A DNA stretch of 64,000 nt. It comes from Apus apus. Taxonomy: Eukaryota > Chordata > Aves > Apodiformes > Apodidae. The stretch lies in NCBI RefSeq assembly GCF_020740795.1, contig NC_067285.1, positions 114,081,008 to 114,145,007 on the forward strand, given 5' to 3'. The notes beneath the pieces were generated by a model. It searched no databases, was not told where the DNA came from, and was given only the letters and a program-made list of their open reading frames with translations. The number at the start of each line of letters is the position of its first letter. Positions within the stretch are counted from its first letter, which is position 1. A program made the translations under genes and the position numbers. Shown here piece after piece: positions 1 to 21,129 of this stretch.

Positions 1-9225
<9,225 letters not shown>

Positions 9226-9850
9226 GGCAGGGACCGGCTCCTGGTGGAGCCACCATGGAGAGGAACCCGGGGGAGGAAGAGGGGACACAGGCGGCGTCAC
9301 CAAACGGACTCTAGGGACGCGGCCGAAGCCACCGCCACCCGCCGCCTTTCCTCGGGGGCACCCGGCCCGAGCGGGGACCCGCACCCCGTGTCCCCCTGCT
9401 GCCCGGGGTGTCCCTTGGAGGTGCTTTTTTGGGAAGCTCCCGCCAAGCCCAGGAGGAAGAGGAGGCTGCCAGGGTGCCCGCTGCCCCGGGACGTGACCGC
9501 GCATCCTCCTCCGTGCTGGAAGCCGGCCGGCAGCCACGAGATCCAATAAAAACATCCTACCTAGAAGCTCAATGTACCCAACCCCCTTCTTCCCTTCTTC
9601 TTTTTTCCTTTTTTTTTTTTTTTACCTTTTTTCCTCCTTTTCTGTTGTTTTCTTTGTTGTGTTCTTTTTTTTTGTTATTGTTGTTCGTGGTTTTTTTTGT
9701 TTTGGTTTTTGTTTTTTTTTTTAATTGACACCGTTTAATTTTAATTTATTCTCTGATTTCGGTGCCCGTGTGCGTGCGTTCCCCGTCGTAGCTAGTCAGC
9801 AGCTGTAGTGCGTGTTACTGCGTGGTAATAAAAGAGCAAAGATGTGCTGG
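9226..9850 (+). other. EMX1: EMX1 3' UTR with two poly(A) signals (left copy)
   Basis: G+C-rich 3' UTR followed by a T-rich stretch. AATAAA occurs at 9,545-9,550 and again at 9,827-9,832. The second is followed by a GT-rich segment (gatgtgctgg...tgtctggttg) like a downstream element, so the distal site is the more likely main end. The exact cleavage site is not known. Confidence 0.65.
9598..9724. repeat. T-rich low-complexity stretch (left)
   Basis: T runs with interspersed G and C between the two EMX1 poly(A) signals. Confidence 0.8.
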
Positions 9851-9957
9851 AAACCTGTCTGGTTGCCTCGATGGAGGGGACAAAGGGACCGTGTCCCCCC
9901 CCCACCTCTCCCAGGGCTGGTCGAGAGGCCGCGGGGACACTGGCGTGTGGGGACACA

Positions 9958-9960
9958 GGA

Positions 9961-9988
<28 letters not shown>
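9958..9988. repeat. (CA)n microsatellite (left)
   Basis: About 14 CA units with one CTCA step, just downstream of EMX1. Confidence 0.95.
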
Positions 9989-9993
<5 letters not shown>

Positions 9994-10377
9994 CCCGGGT
10001 GTTGGTGGGGAGGGTCCCACGGGAGCCAGGGAGCTCGGTGGCCCCATCACGGTGGGTGTTGGGGGCTGAGGGTGGCCGTGAGGACCAGGTCCGTCCCCCC
10101 CCTCCCACCTCGGGGGTGGCCAGAGGTATGAGAGGTATGTGACAGCTGCGGGTGGGTGGCAGCTTCACACCTGCGCCGGGATTGAATGTCGGGAGAGGCT
10201 CCCAGGGGCTGCCCTCCTGCTCCCCTGGGAATAGGGAACAGGCCCCCCCAGGATACCCGGGGCTGGAGAGGGACTCTCCCCCCGGGACAAGGGACTTGGG
10301 CAGGAGAGGGTCTTGTGGGGGGATGAAGGTCCAGGTGTCCTTCCCACCTCTCGCTGGAGATGGGGGGAAAAGACACT

Positions 10378-11105
10378 TATAATAATTAAATATGCATTTG
10401 TATCTGTCAAATGCAGCCACAAACAGAACGACTATATGCAAGATAAACCATATATACCCATATTAGACACCAACATGCACAGCATATGTACACAGACATG
10501 TGGATCGTGTGTATATATAGTGGGTAAGGTAGATTTGATGGACATTATTTTATATATTTTAATGGTAGATACACAACATACACTTGCGTGTATGTATTTT
10601 GTGTATATAATGTGTATACATTGTACAGCATATATTTTATATATAATTATAATTTTATACCACATATACACACTATATAATCACAAAATATATACTTGAC
10701 TCTTTATGTATTTGTGTGTATGTGTGTATAGATTGTATTCTATAATGCATATTATATATACATATGTATTTTACAATGTATATTCACATATTATATATTT
10801 TATTATAGATAAGAGATTCTATGTATTATATGTCTTATTATAGACATATCTAATTTATATATCATGTGCAATTTAAAATACATAATATGTAATATACAAT
10901 ATTTAGTATATAAATATGCTATAGAATAGCATCTAGAATAGCAGATAGCACAGAATAGCATAGAGGATATATAGTATGTATGAGATATGATATATACCTA
11001 TATTTTATATAAGTATATAATTATATATAATATATTTTAATATCTTTTATTTGTTTATCTTTTTAAAATATATTCTACATATCTTCAATATATTATATAT
11101 ACGCA
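10378..11105. repeat. AT-rich low-complexity block downstream of EMX1 (left)
   Basis: About 730 bp rich in TATATA, ATATAT, TGTATA and tagaatagca motifs. No gene is seen. The sudden AT richness contrasts with GC-rich surroundings. Confidence 0.85.
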
Positions 11106-11989
11106 CACACATTGAATAATTCCTCCTGTTGGGAATGCCGCTTCCCACATCCCCCCGGGCTGCAGGGAAAAGCCTCAACCCCAGCAGCTTTCTCCCCCCC
11201 CCCCCCCCCTTCCAGCCAACCAGCCCAGTGGAAACTTCTCCAGACCTTCTCACCCCCCCCCTCACCCTCAAGCTGGTCCTTGGAGACACGGGAGGTTCCA
11301 TCACATCCCAAAGTCCTTCCGCTCTTTTATTCCGGACAGACCCGAGCGTTACACAATGTGTGGCGGTCGGTGACAGTTCCAAGAAGGTTAAAACCCACCA
11401 GGGGGGTCTGGGGAGGGGGTTCAGGGGAAGTGGGAATGGCTGGAAGACATGTGGGTGCTGGTGGGTCACCCCCGACCTTGCTGTGTCCCAAGGGACCCAC
11501 CCTTAGTGTGGCTGAAGGTGCCTTCAATGAGGTGCCACAGGGTGAGGGTGCGAGGACGGGCAGCTGGGGGTGTGGGGGGCAAAATGAGCCTTAAAAAAAT
11601 AAGAGGGGGGGAGGAGAGGATAAGCCAAAAGTGGAGGTTTCCTAAAGCAACCCAGGGAGATATGCAGGGCTGGGGGCATCTGCCACCACCGGGACCACTT
11701 CAAGCCTCCCCCATCTGCAGATCCAACTCCAGGAACGTGCTCAGAGCCCCGGGCAGCTTCTCAGTTGGCTTTTGGTACCCAAAGGAGGTTTGCTCAAAGG
11801 CTGCCTGGGTCTTGCTGAGCGCTCCCCCCGGGGGGTGAGGGGCACCTCAGGCTCCAGATCTCCATCACAGCCTTTCATGAGGAGCTCCCTGAAGCATGGG
11901 GACAACCCCCTCCACACACACACATCTCTTGGCTACATGGCATTGGTACAACCCTAAGATCTACCAAGGTGGCAGTGTCCAGCATTGGC

Positions 11990-12158
11990 TGCATGGAATG
12001 GTTTGGGTGGGAAGGGACCTTATAGATCATCTAGTTCCAACCCCCCTGCATGGGCAGGGACACCTCCCACCAGCCCAGGCTGCTCCAAGCCCCATCCAAA
12101 CTGCCCTTCAACACTGTCAGGGATGGGGCAGCCACAGCTTCCCTGGGCCAGTGTCACA
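11990..12158 (-). mobile_element. CR1 LINE 3' fragment (left)
   Basis: Minus-strand CR1 tail: ggaatggtttgggtgggaag, then cccctgcatgggcagggaca, then aggctgctccaagccccat and gggatggggcagccacagct. About 170 bp, 5' truncated, no coding capacity. Confidence 0.92.
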
Positions 12159-12354
12159 CACAGGGACACAGAGCAGGAAAATGAGCAACAAGCAAAAATG
12201 GCAGGAGCTGAGCTGTGGCCAAACTTCAGGGTGGGTTCAGGTGACACAAGCCTGGGATTGTCCCCTGGTTGTCCCCTGGCCAGCTTGGGGAGCAGCAGAC
12301 AGAAACATCTTCCAGGAGGGACTCCAAACTTCTCTCTGGCACCTTTTGCTGCAA

Positions 12355-12690
12355 CCTGGTCCTCATTATTTCTTAATTAACATAGCCAAGAAATCAATTA
12401 ACTGCGACATTTCTAATTAAATGCTACAGGAGATGATCGTCTCGTTACTTTTATCTGCTGGGGTGAACAACTTGATGTGTGTGGTGGGTTTGGAGCTCCC
12501 CGTTTCTTTCACTTCCCCAATTACAGGAGATGCAAATGGTTGGGTCGTCCTCGCAAACCAAAGGCTCCTTTTTTGTACATTAGGAAAGTCGAGGAGATTA
12601 ATTAGCTATTAAGTGTCTGTGCTTAATGTTATCATTAGCTGCTGCGTGTCGTCTTCTCTGGCACAACGTGCTGTCCTAATAAACACCACT
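12355..12690. promoter_or_regulatory. Probable conserved regulatory element, homeodomain/POU-site rich (left)
   Basis: Non-repetitive AT-rich block between EMX1 and SFXN5 with many TAATTA/TTAATT cores (ttaattaac, tctaattaaat, ccaattac, gattaattagctattaag) and a perfect POU octamer ATGCAAAT at 12,530-12,537. Base make-up and site density resemble vertebrate developmental enhancers. Conservation itself cannot be seen from one sequence. Confidence 0.5.
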
Positions 12691-12699
12691 AATGTGCTG

Positions 12700-14370
12700 C
12701 TGCCTTCCCAGCTCCATGGCTCGTTTCTAACTCTGCAGGAAGAGCTGAGGGTGGGATTTTGGTGCTCGCCCATGGTCCCACCATGAATGGCAGTGACCTC
12801 TGCAGGAGGGAGCCCAACCTTGAGCTGCCTGTGAGTGAAACGGTCTTTTAAGACCCCAGAAGGGTCAGGTTGGTGCCTCTGGGCCATTCTGCTGCTTTTA
12901 AAGAAAAGATTTTTAAAAAGCAACTCAACACCACTTCTTCTGGGATGGTGGTGGCTCAAAAACTGAGCCACATAGCTTGCTTCAGGGTCTCCGTGTGGGG
13001 ACACTGTGGTCTCATCTTCCCCAAGAGTTTGGGGCCAGGGGGCCACCAAAATGTGCTCCTCATACATGTACCTTGTTCTACTTGCCAGCGAGCCAGGGAT
13101 CAGCAGAGGGGACAGGCAGCAGAGACGGGTCTGCACTATCCTGGCTGCCCAGAAGACAGGGACACAGATGGCTTTGGGAGGTGCAGGGTCAAGTTGTCGG
13201 GTCTCCACCCTGATGGGTACCACTGATGCAAGTGCTACCTTGCAACAGAAGCCCCGCAGATGCTTTCAGAAGAGGTTAGCAAAGGGAACTGAACACCCTG
13301 AGGTGGCAGCTCTCCCTTCCCAGCTCCAAGTCAGGAGCAGCTCCCCAGGGTTTTGGCGGGGAGACACAACATCTTGCGCTGCATTTGAACAAAATCTGAG
13401 CGCAACCGTTGCCACCAACCTGCCAGAGGCTGTGATTGGCTCTTGGAGATGGATCCCAGCCACCACCTGACTCAGGACCCCAGAACATGTTTCTTTCTCA
13501 GCACAAACTCTGAGCTGACTGAGCCAGTTGTCACAGGCACATCGAGAGGAACGACTTTGATGGGTTTGTTTAGGAAGACGATCAACCCAGACTCATTTAG
13601 ACCCTTTGATTGTCACTTGTTGGATGATGCAGCTCCTTTGGAGCCCAGCCCTAAGCTTGCAGAGCAGCTCCTCTGCCATCCCCCAAGCTGGGCCAGCAGG
13701 ATCGGGCCCTCGTGAGCCACAGTGACTCAGTCATGAGGTTCATTCTTCTCCAAACCAAAGCAGCCCTGACTGAGCATCACTGGATGGAGCACCTTTGGCT
13801 AACTAAGCTCTGCATGTGATGGGTACTCAGCCATACGTGCTTCTCATGACAGAGAAAACTGGGAATTGGCTCTTTCCCAAGGCAGAATTTGCTCAGTCCA
13901 TATTTTTCCTTGGATCTCTCCTAAAGATACCCAGCAGCAAAGTCCTGACTCTCTTCCTCCACTGCAAATCCCTCGCCCCATCTGTGGGCCAGGCAGGTGG
14001 CTGGAGCTCAAAGCCTCTGAAATCTGTGGTCAGTGACCACAAGACAAAACCAACTCACTGTCTCCTGCCTTGCCCCACCTTTCCAAAGAGAAACAGAGCC
14101 TGGGCTGAAGAAGCTTTGCAGCAGAATGATTCAGGCAGCCACAAAACCCACCGGGGAAGGGGAAACCATTCACCCAAATAGGCATTGGGGCAGTTGAAGG
14201 GACAGCCAGGCAGCCAGACATCTCCAGGGGACAGGTCACCTCTCTGAGGTTGCAGTCTTCTGCAGCCATCAGCTTGGAAGAGCTGCCAGCTGAAGCTGGT
14301 TTCTGCCTTGGGTCCTCCTGTGCACCAGCAGGAGGCTTTGGGCAGTGTTGGCTTTGATGGCTGAAAGTGT
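12700..14370. other. Intergenic EMX1-SFXN5 sequence (left)
   Basis: Single-copy DNA with no recognised gene or repeat; open frames here have no recognisable family features and are mirrored in the right arm at 34,840-36,510. It may be part of a long SFXN5 3' UTR. Confidence 0.5.
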
Positions 14371-14374
14371 TGGG

Positions 14375-14811
14375 TAAAGAAGAGGAAAAGACAGGAAGGG
14401 AGCAGAGAAAGGAAAAGAAAAAAGAGAAGAAGAAGAGGGAGAGGGAGAGGGAGAGGGAGAGGGAGAGGGAGAGGGAGAGGGAGAAGGAGAGGGAGAGGAG
14501 AGAGGAGAGGAGAGGAAAGGAGAGGAGAGGAGAGGAGAGGAGAGGAGAGGAGAGGAGAGGAGAGGAGAGGAGAGGAGAGGAGAGGAGAGGAGAGGAGAGG
14601 AGAGGAGAGAAAAGAGAAGAGAGGAAAAGAGAAGAGAGAGGAGAGAAGAGAAGAGAAGAGAAGAGAAGAGAAGAGAAGAGAAGAGAAGAGAAGAGAAGAG
14701 AAGAGAAGAGAAGAGAGAAGAAAGAAGAGAAGAGAGAAGAGAGAAATAAGAACAGAAAAGAGAAAAAAGAGAAAACAAAAAAGAGGAAAGAGGAAAGAAG
14801 ATAAAGAGGAG
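14375..14811. repeat. GA-rich simple repeat (left)
   Basis: (GGGAGA)n, (GGAGA)n and (GAAGA)n tracts totalling about 437 bp. The right-arm counterpart is about 255 bp longer. Confidence 0.95.
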
Positions 14812-14812
14812 C

Positions 14813-14925
14813 TCTGGTTGAAAGGGACCTACAACCATCATCTAGCCCAACTGCCTGACCACTTCAGGGCTGATCAAAAGTCAAAATACAGTATGTCCTC
14901 AGACAACCAGTTTAGCAAAGCCTGG
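14813..14925 (-). mobile_element. Old CR1-type 3' fragment (left)
   Basis: ggttgaaagggacctacaa then atcatctagcccaactgcct then ttcagggctgatcaaaagt matches the minus strand of a different, older CR1 3' end than the other fragments here. Confidence 0.7.
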
Positions 14926-15339
14926 TTTAGCCAATTATCTTAGATTGATAACCTTACTTTTAGAGGGTCTATGTTAGCTGGGACAAATCCCACCCTTCTT
15001 GTCTGTGTGCAGGGAAGGGGCAGATCAATCACATTTATGCTGTAAGATCCCTTCCTAGTCAATGTGTGGACATGTTGGCTTTCCAGTCTCTTGAACCTCA
15101 GGAAAAAGTCCTGGCATCTGCTGATATACCTGGCAGTAGGTGACATGAAGTCTTGCAATTGCAATGAAGGGCAGGATGGCACCAGGGCCACCTGCAGAAG
15201 AAGGAGGGTGGGATGGAGGGCTATGACCTGTGCTGTGCCGCGCTGCACGTCGATCCATGGCAGGCTGCTTCTGGGGTAGGACCAGCGTGGCATCAAAACA
15301 GGACACTGAGCAAACACCCTATCAAGAGCTTCCCAGCTG

Positions 15340-15822
15340 ACCTCTAGACAAGTATTTTAGTGCAGTCTCAGTGTGGAGATTTAATTGACATGGAAAACAA
15401 GACCTGCTGGGTGAAGGCTCCATTCAGCAGTCGGGTATAACCACGTAAACATGCCGTTCAACGTCCCTCCATGCAGTGCTATGAAGTTCTGAGATTATTC
15501 TTTAGCTACTTCTCTAAAGTGTCTGAATGTAATTATTATTATTATTGTTGCGGTTGTTTGTGGTTTTTTTTTTTTAGTTGTTGTTGCTGCTCCTGTTGCT
15601 AATTTAAAACTTTTAATATTAATCTGTTTGACTGGTGTGAGGTGTCAGTTCTCTGCAAGTGTTAATCTACTCCCCGGGCGCCGGGAGCAGCAGCACGTTA
15701 CTATCGCTGAGCTCTACTAGTTGTTTTCTCTTGTTGTTGTTGTTTCCTTTTTCCCAGTCGGGGTCTCAAGTTTCCCCCCTCTCCCTCCCCAGATCTTCCG
15801 GGCTGAGATGATCCACTTCCCC
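15340..15822 (-). other. SFXN5: Probable SFXN5 3' UTR (left arm)
   Basis: Non-repetitive sequence downstream of the SFXN5 stop, with (CAA)n and (AAT)n runs on the coding strand and ATTAAA-type hexamers. The 3' end is not defined. Confidence 0.5.
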
Positions 15823-15900
15823 TTACAATCCTTTGTTGTAGACTACAGTCTTACTGGTGGTGGCCATTGCGATTTCTGGCTCCAGCCGAGATGTCTCGAT
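15823..15900 (-). CDS. SFXN5: SFXN5 terminal coding exon (left arm)
   Basis: On the minus strand the acceptor gatttcacag is followed by 25 codons and TAA, reading [11 protein letters not shown]...TVVYNKGL. This is the C-terminus of sideroflexin-5, a mitochondrial inner-membrane carrier-family protein; from memory the human end is [25 protein letters not shown]. Position and orientation (tail-to-tail with EMX1) match mammalian synteny. No other sideroflexin exon is found between here and the palindrome centre, so in this arm the exon has no upstream partner. Confidence 0.9.
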   Translation of the reverse strand: [25 protein letters not shown]

Positions 15901-16639
15901 CTGTGAAATCAAAGAGGAGGCAAGATCAGAAGTCATGTCGTGAGCTTGTGCTGCAGCAGGAGCTCGGTGGAGCAATAAATTAATGTGGGGAAGCCCGATA
16001 TGAAAGGAATGCAATGTCCCTCATGCCTTTCTCGTGTTATTTTAGTGCGATGTACTCTGCCAAGTCTCAGAACAGCCCTGTCTGGAGCGACTGAGCTGAG
16101 GCGACGCACGCGCTCTGCTTTGCAACGTAGAAGGAATCACACGGCATCTCTGAGGAACACACGGATCCCACCCATCACTTCCCAGGAGACAACCCTTCCT
16201 TCTCCCACAGCCGAGGTCCCCTCACGTGGTGTTAGAAGGAATCCAATCCCCAAAGCTGTGGCTTGCACCCGTGGGGATCCAAGAAAGCCACAGGCTTCCT
16301 GGTGACATGAGGGGACATCAAACCCTCCTTTGGCTCCTGGACCAGGGCTCTACATCCTCCACTGGGGACAGATCACAGCTAAAACCCACCCACACCTCCT
16401 TCTACCTCCATAAAACCTCCATCCCTCCCCTAATTTTCTTTTTTTTTCCTTTTGCTGCCTTTGCACAAAGCTTTGCACAAAGCTCCAAACCTTTGAATCC
16501 CTGGGAAGGATCCGTGGTGTTCCCAGTTCCAGCAGCCAGCAAAGACCCTGCTCCCAACCAGGACAGGACACCTTGCAAGACCAGACTTCCAGAAACCCTA
16601 TACATTGAACTGATGCTGTTGCTGACACACAATGCTAGG

Positions 16640-17275
16640 AACCCACGTTAAAAATCGAAATGCTTTTGAAAATGTTTAACCTAGTTAGACAAATTAGCAA
16701 AAATTTGTGCAAAACAATTTAGGTATTTAAAATATTCAATGTTTTTAAAAACTGGAAAAACTGTTCTTAGCTTTCAGCTGCAAAAACCCAACAAAATATA
16801 ACATCAAAGCAATCTTAACATGAGGTGCAACATAACCCTTCAGCAAAGCTGTTAAACAGCTACTGAAGCATCATGGGAAATAGCACTTCATTTATTCAAA
16901 TGCACATATGTCAGGTTTTTGCACCATATGTCATTCCAAGCTATTTACAGTAATAATTAAATCTTAATCAACGTTTAACCTCTGTAAAATGTTTGAAGGG
17001 ATCTAATCACCCTTCAGACTGCACTAATGAAGGAGAAATATATAAACATAAAAAGAAAATGATGCATAGATAGCACACCAGAAAGAACAGTAATTGCAAA
17101 ATTGTATTTCTCTTAAATATAATCAGCAAATTATGTAAAGTAAGCCAACGAGTATTTTAAGTGAAGACATCTTGGGTGTCAGAGGTGTGATCAGCTAATT
17201 TTGTACTGCTATCCATAACAGATGTAGCATATTTTCTTTTAGTGCCATTATTAGCAACTTCACCATTGCTTTCTG
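16640..17275. promoter_or_regulatory. Probable conserved AT-rich element in last SFXN5 intron (left)
   Basis: About 640 bp of complex, non-repetitive AT-rich DNA with homeodomain cores (gtaataattaaatcttaatc), CATATG E-boxes (acatatgtc, ccatatgtc) and long A/T words without simple periodicity. It contrasts sharply with its GC-rich neighbours and looks like a developmental enhancer or ultraconserved block. Function is inferred. Confidence 0.5.
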
Positions 17276-17489
17276 TGCTGAAGCACCACGTGAAGCATTG
17301 TTGGGGAGAGGACCCAGCGAAGGTGCAGGAGAGGAGACTCTCACGTTCAGGCGCCGCCGGGATCCATCCCGAGGGGGGATTAACTCCCAGCTGCCTGGCC
17401 CTGACGCAGCTTTTCTGCCTATTGTCCTCTTCTTTTTTTCTCCTTCCCCGTCAGAAGGAAAAGCTCCGAGGCATCAGGTTGACCTGCCA

Positions 17490-18165
17490 GAAAGCAGCCC
17501 CATGGGGAAGGACCTCATGGCCCTGGGGGACAAGGAGTTACCCATGGGGCGGCAACGTGCCCTGGTGGCCAAGAGAATCCCGGGATGTATTAAGAAACAG
17601 TGAGGCCAGCAGGTCAAGGGAAGTTCTTCTCCCACTCTACTCTGCCCTCATAAGACCACATCTGGAGGATTGTGTCCAGTTCTGGGCTCTCCAGATCAAG
17701 AGGGACTGGGATTTACTGGAAAGAGTCCAACAGAGGCTACGAGGATGATTAAGGGACTGGAACATCCGTCATACAAAGAAAGGCTGAGAGACCTGGGGCT
17801 GTTTAGTCTTGAGAGGAGAAGACTGAGAGGGGATCTTACTGATGTTTATAAATGTCTGAAGGGTGGGAGTCAAGAATGGGCCAATCTCTTTTCAGTGGTG
17901 CCCTGTGATAGGCTGAGGGGAAATGGCACCGTGACAACACAGGAAGTTCCACCTCAACATGAGGAGAAACTTCTTTCCTGTGAGGGTGACAGAGCCCTGG
18001 GACAGGCTGCCCAGAGAAGTTGTGGAGTCTCCTTCTCTGGGGACTTTCAAGACCTGGACACTTTCCTGTGTGATCTGCCCTGGGTGTTCCTGCTCTGGCA
18101 GGGGGGGTTGGACTTGATGACCTTCAGAGGTCCCTTCCAACCCCCGTGATTCTATGATTCTATGA
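17490..18165 (+). mobile_element. CR1 LINE, longer 3' fragment (left)
   Basis: About 675 bp, sense orientation: ggggacaaggagttaccc, gccctggtggccaagag, ctctactctgccctcataag, ggaggattgtgtccagttct, gaagttccacctcaacatga, ggttggacttgatgacctt and the tail tgattctatgattctatgat. Covers the end of the coding region remnant and the 3' UTR, with frameshifts and stops. Confidence 0.95.
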
Positions 18166-18169
18166 TCCC

Positions 18170-20095
18170 AGCTGGGTGGTTTCACCCACTTTATGGAAAT
18201 ACCAAGGTGAGGAGTGCCCCAAAATTATCTGGAATTGGCTGGTCCATGCCTGAGCATACATCCTGGCATTGATAGGGCATGTGGGATGGCTTGGATAGAG
18301 CCAAACCCATCCTACTACTGGGAACATTTCCACAGAAAGCTGGTGGACAGCCACCAACGTCTCCAACAGGGGGCTGGAGTGGTGGGAGCTCCAAGGAAAG
18401 CCACATCTGCCTTGGCGGACTCCAGGTTAATCATCTTGCGAGCAAGACCTATTGAGGTAACATTGAGGGTGGGATGAGTCTAGAAGAGAGAAGCTCAAGG
18501 GAGGCCCAGTGGTATTTGTGTAGGCAAGAGGCTACAGCACAGAAGCAAGGACATGTTTTGTTCACACTCTCTTGGGACACCACTCAAAAAGCATCAAGTA
18601 AGATCCAAGCTGAACAGCAGGAAGAGTATCCTAGTGGGAAGGAGGAAAGTATTGGAACCAAATGCTTGGGGAAGGTGTGGTGTCTCTGTGGTGGGAAGTT
18701 CTCAGCACAAATCAGATGGAACCCATCAAGAACAGTTTTTGCAGAACTGAGCTTGTCTTCATGGAAGGAGACAGATGAGATAACTGCTTGTAGGACCTTT
18801 TGGCTTCCTTCCCATGGGTCCAGGAAGGAAACGGTTTCCTTCGCCTCCATGGCTGAGCTCTTCATTCATGGCAAGGCTGTACACAAGGCTGTCAGAGGGG
18901 ATGGCTTTAGGAGAGACAGGATTGAGGTGTGATGGTTCAAAGACAAGATTATGGTGTCTGAGCAGAGGGCAGGGGAATAATACCTGATGTGAGATGGACA
19001 CAGGGTCAGGGTCTTCAAGGTCAGGGTCTTGGAAGATCTTGAAAGAAGATACAGTCACTCACAGGCACTGGTTTGGAGCTGTGTATTACTGAGCTCACCT
19101 AAGCCCCTTTCTGAAGCCTGGGAAGATGTGAAAGATTTGCTGAGGGGAGACTGGTTGAACTGGAGCAACCTCTGCAGATCCTCTTCTGGTTAACTTTAAT
19201 AAAGCAACTGTTAAATTAACTTTAATAAACCAGAAAGTGCTCTAGAACTTCAGCTACAGGATCTCCAAGGGGTGTATCCACCCCAAGGAGGCAGGGACAG
19301 GAGGAACCTACTCCACAGCAGCATCAGCAAAGCTGTTCAGAAGGACATCAGGAGTAACTTGCTCCTCTCACGGGGAAACCAAACACAGAAGAACAGAGAA
19401 AAGCATATGGGTGGTGGGCTACAGAGAGTAAGACAACACTAAGACAACCTGTCTTTTGTTGGAAAGTGTAAATTCACCTATTTTGGTGTAGACTGCTAGT
19501 CTAGCTGTCCACCATCCTGGACGTGCTCAGCCAAGTGGACACAGCATCGTGAAAAGGATCTGGAGAGCAAAGAACTTCTTGTCAATTTCCTTGTGTCTCA
19601 GCTTCAAAGAAAGCCCCCAGGAGTGTCCTTCTTGGCCATGGCCATGCTGGGAATCCCTCTAACAGGGAATGCCTTCCATGAAGGGTGCTCTGAGGAACAG
19701 GCTCAACCCTGTTGGGACTACACTGATAGGACCTGCCCCACCCCACACAGGGAAACTTTGTCCTTCCAAGTTGAGTGACCAGCAGGGGACTGGGTTTGAA
19801 TTGTGTCCATCCTCTTCCTCCCAATGGGGCAGATGTACCTGTTATGGGGCCAAGAATAGATCCCCTTCCTGGCTCTGGGTTGATAGCATTGATGTGCCTA
19901 CCAGAAAAGGGCCTTCACCAATGAATCCAAGAAAAGAGAAGCCCAGGAGGGACACAAGCTGACAACAGCACTGAGGGAACCATGGTGTGAAAGGACCAAA
20001 CCAAGAGTGACACAAGAGGCTGGTTTGGAAAAAAAAAAACAAACAACCCAGATTTCCAGGCTGATGAGGATCAGTGCAGCACTGACCACTCGGTG
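18170..20095. other. Single-copy stretch, no gene recognised (left)
   Basis: About 1.9 kb without recognised coding or RNA genes. Contains a small direct repeat (ttaactttaataaa, twice, near 19,190 and 19,215). The open frames of 80-150 codons show no family features. Mirrored at 28,855-30,780. Confidence 0.6.
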
Positions 20096-20097
20096 TG

Positions 20098-20505
20098 GTC
20101 AGAATCCCAGACTGGTTTGGGTTGGAAAGGACCTTCAAGATCACCCCGTTCCAACCCCCTGCATGGGCAGGGGCACCTCCCACCAGACCAGGCTGCTCCA
20201 AGCCCCATCCAACCTGCCCTTCACACTGCCAGGGATGGGGCAGCCACAGCTTCCCTGGGCAACCTGGGCCAGGGTCTCATCACCCTCACAGCAAAGAATT
20301 CTTCCTCAGATCTCATCTCAGTCTCCCCTCTTTCAGTTTAAAACCGTTCCCCTTGTCCTCACTCCTTGCCCTTGTCCCAAGCCCCTCCCCAACTTTCCTG
20401 GAGCCCCTTCAGGCACTGGAAGGTGCTCTAAGGTCTCCCTGGAGCCTTCTCTTCTCCAGGCTGAACACCCCAACTCAGCCTGTCTCCATAGGAGAGGTTG
20501 TATCC
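20098..20505 (-). mobile_element. CR1 LINE 3' fragment (left)
   Basis: Minus-strand CR1: cagactggtttgggttggaa through gggatggggcagccacagct to ctccaggctgaacacccca. Confidence 0.93.
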
Positions 20506-20689
20506 TGTCACACCAGCATGGGAGACCCCATCACCAGGCATGAGGAGGAGCAGGAATTGCTTCCTTTCCCTGTGAGGCTACAGGAAGCTTTGCTATAGAT
20601 GTAGGGATCCCAACCCTCACTGAGGACATGGCCAAGGTGCATCTCCAAACTCCTCCAGAAATGTGCCTGGCACCAGCCACAGCTATAAC

Positions 20690-20900
20690 ACTGAGTTCTT
20701 CACTGTGAGGGTGGTGAGACCCTGGCCCAGGTTGCCCAGGGAAGCTGTGGCTGCCCCATCCCTGGCAGTGTTGAAGGGCAGGTTGGATGCGGCTTGGAGC
20801 AGCCTGGTCTGGTGGGAGGTGTCCCTGCCCATGCAGGGGGGGTTGAACTGGATGATCTTGAAGGTGCCTTCCAACCTAAACCAGTCTGGGGTTCTATGAC
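20690..20900 (+). mobile_element. CR1 LINE 3' fragment (left)
   Basis: Sense CR1 tail: gtgagggtggtgagaccctg, then ccatccctggcagtgttgaa, then ccttccaacctaaaccagtc. Confidence 0.93.
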
Positions 20901-20917
20901 CTGGCATGGCTCACAAA

Positions 20918-21128
20918 ACCACAGAATGTATTTGGCTGGAAGAGACCTCCAAGATCATCCAGTCCAACCTTAGACCTAACACTGCAAACTCACCACTAAC
21001 CAGCTCCACATGCTGTTTAAATGCCTCCAGAGATGGCGACTCCACCACTGCTCCTGGGCAACCCATTCCAATGCTTGACAACCCTTTCAGTCAAGAAATG
21101 CTTCCTAATATCTAACCTAAACCTCCCC
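20918..21128 (-). mobile_element. CR1 LINE fragment of another subfamily (left)
   Basis: Minus-strand CR1: ggctggaagagacctccaag, catccagtccaaccttagac and gcttcctaatatctaaccta. Lies nose-to-tail with the preceding CR1 in the opposite direction. Confidence 0.9.
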
Positions 21129-21129
21129 G

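Noticed and set aside
17490..18165. Open frames of 100-168 codons with apparent reverse-transcriptase-like ending
   Set aside because: These are fragments of a 5'-truncated, frameshifted CR1 LINE; no intact element.
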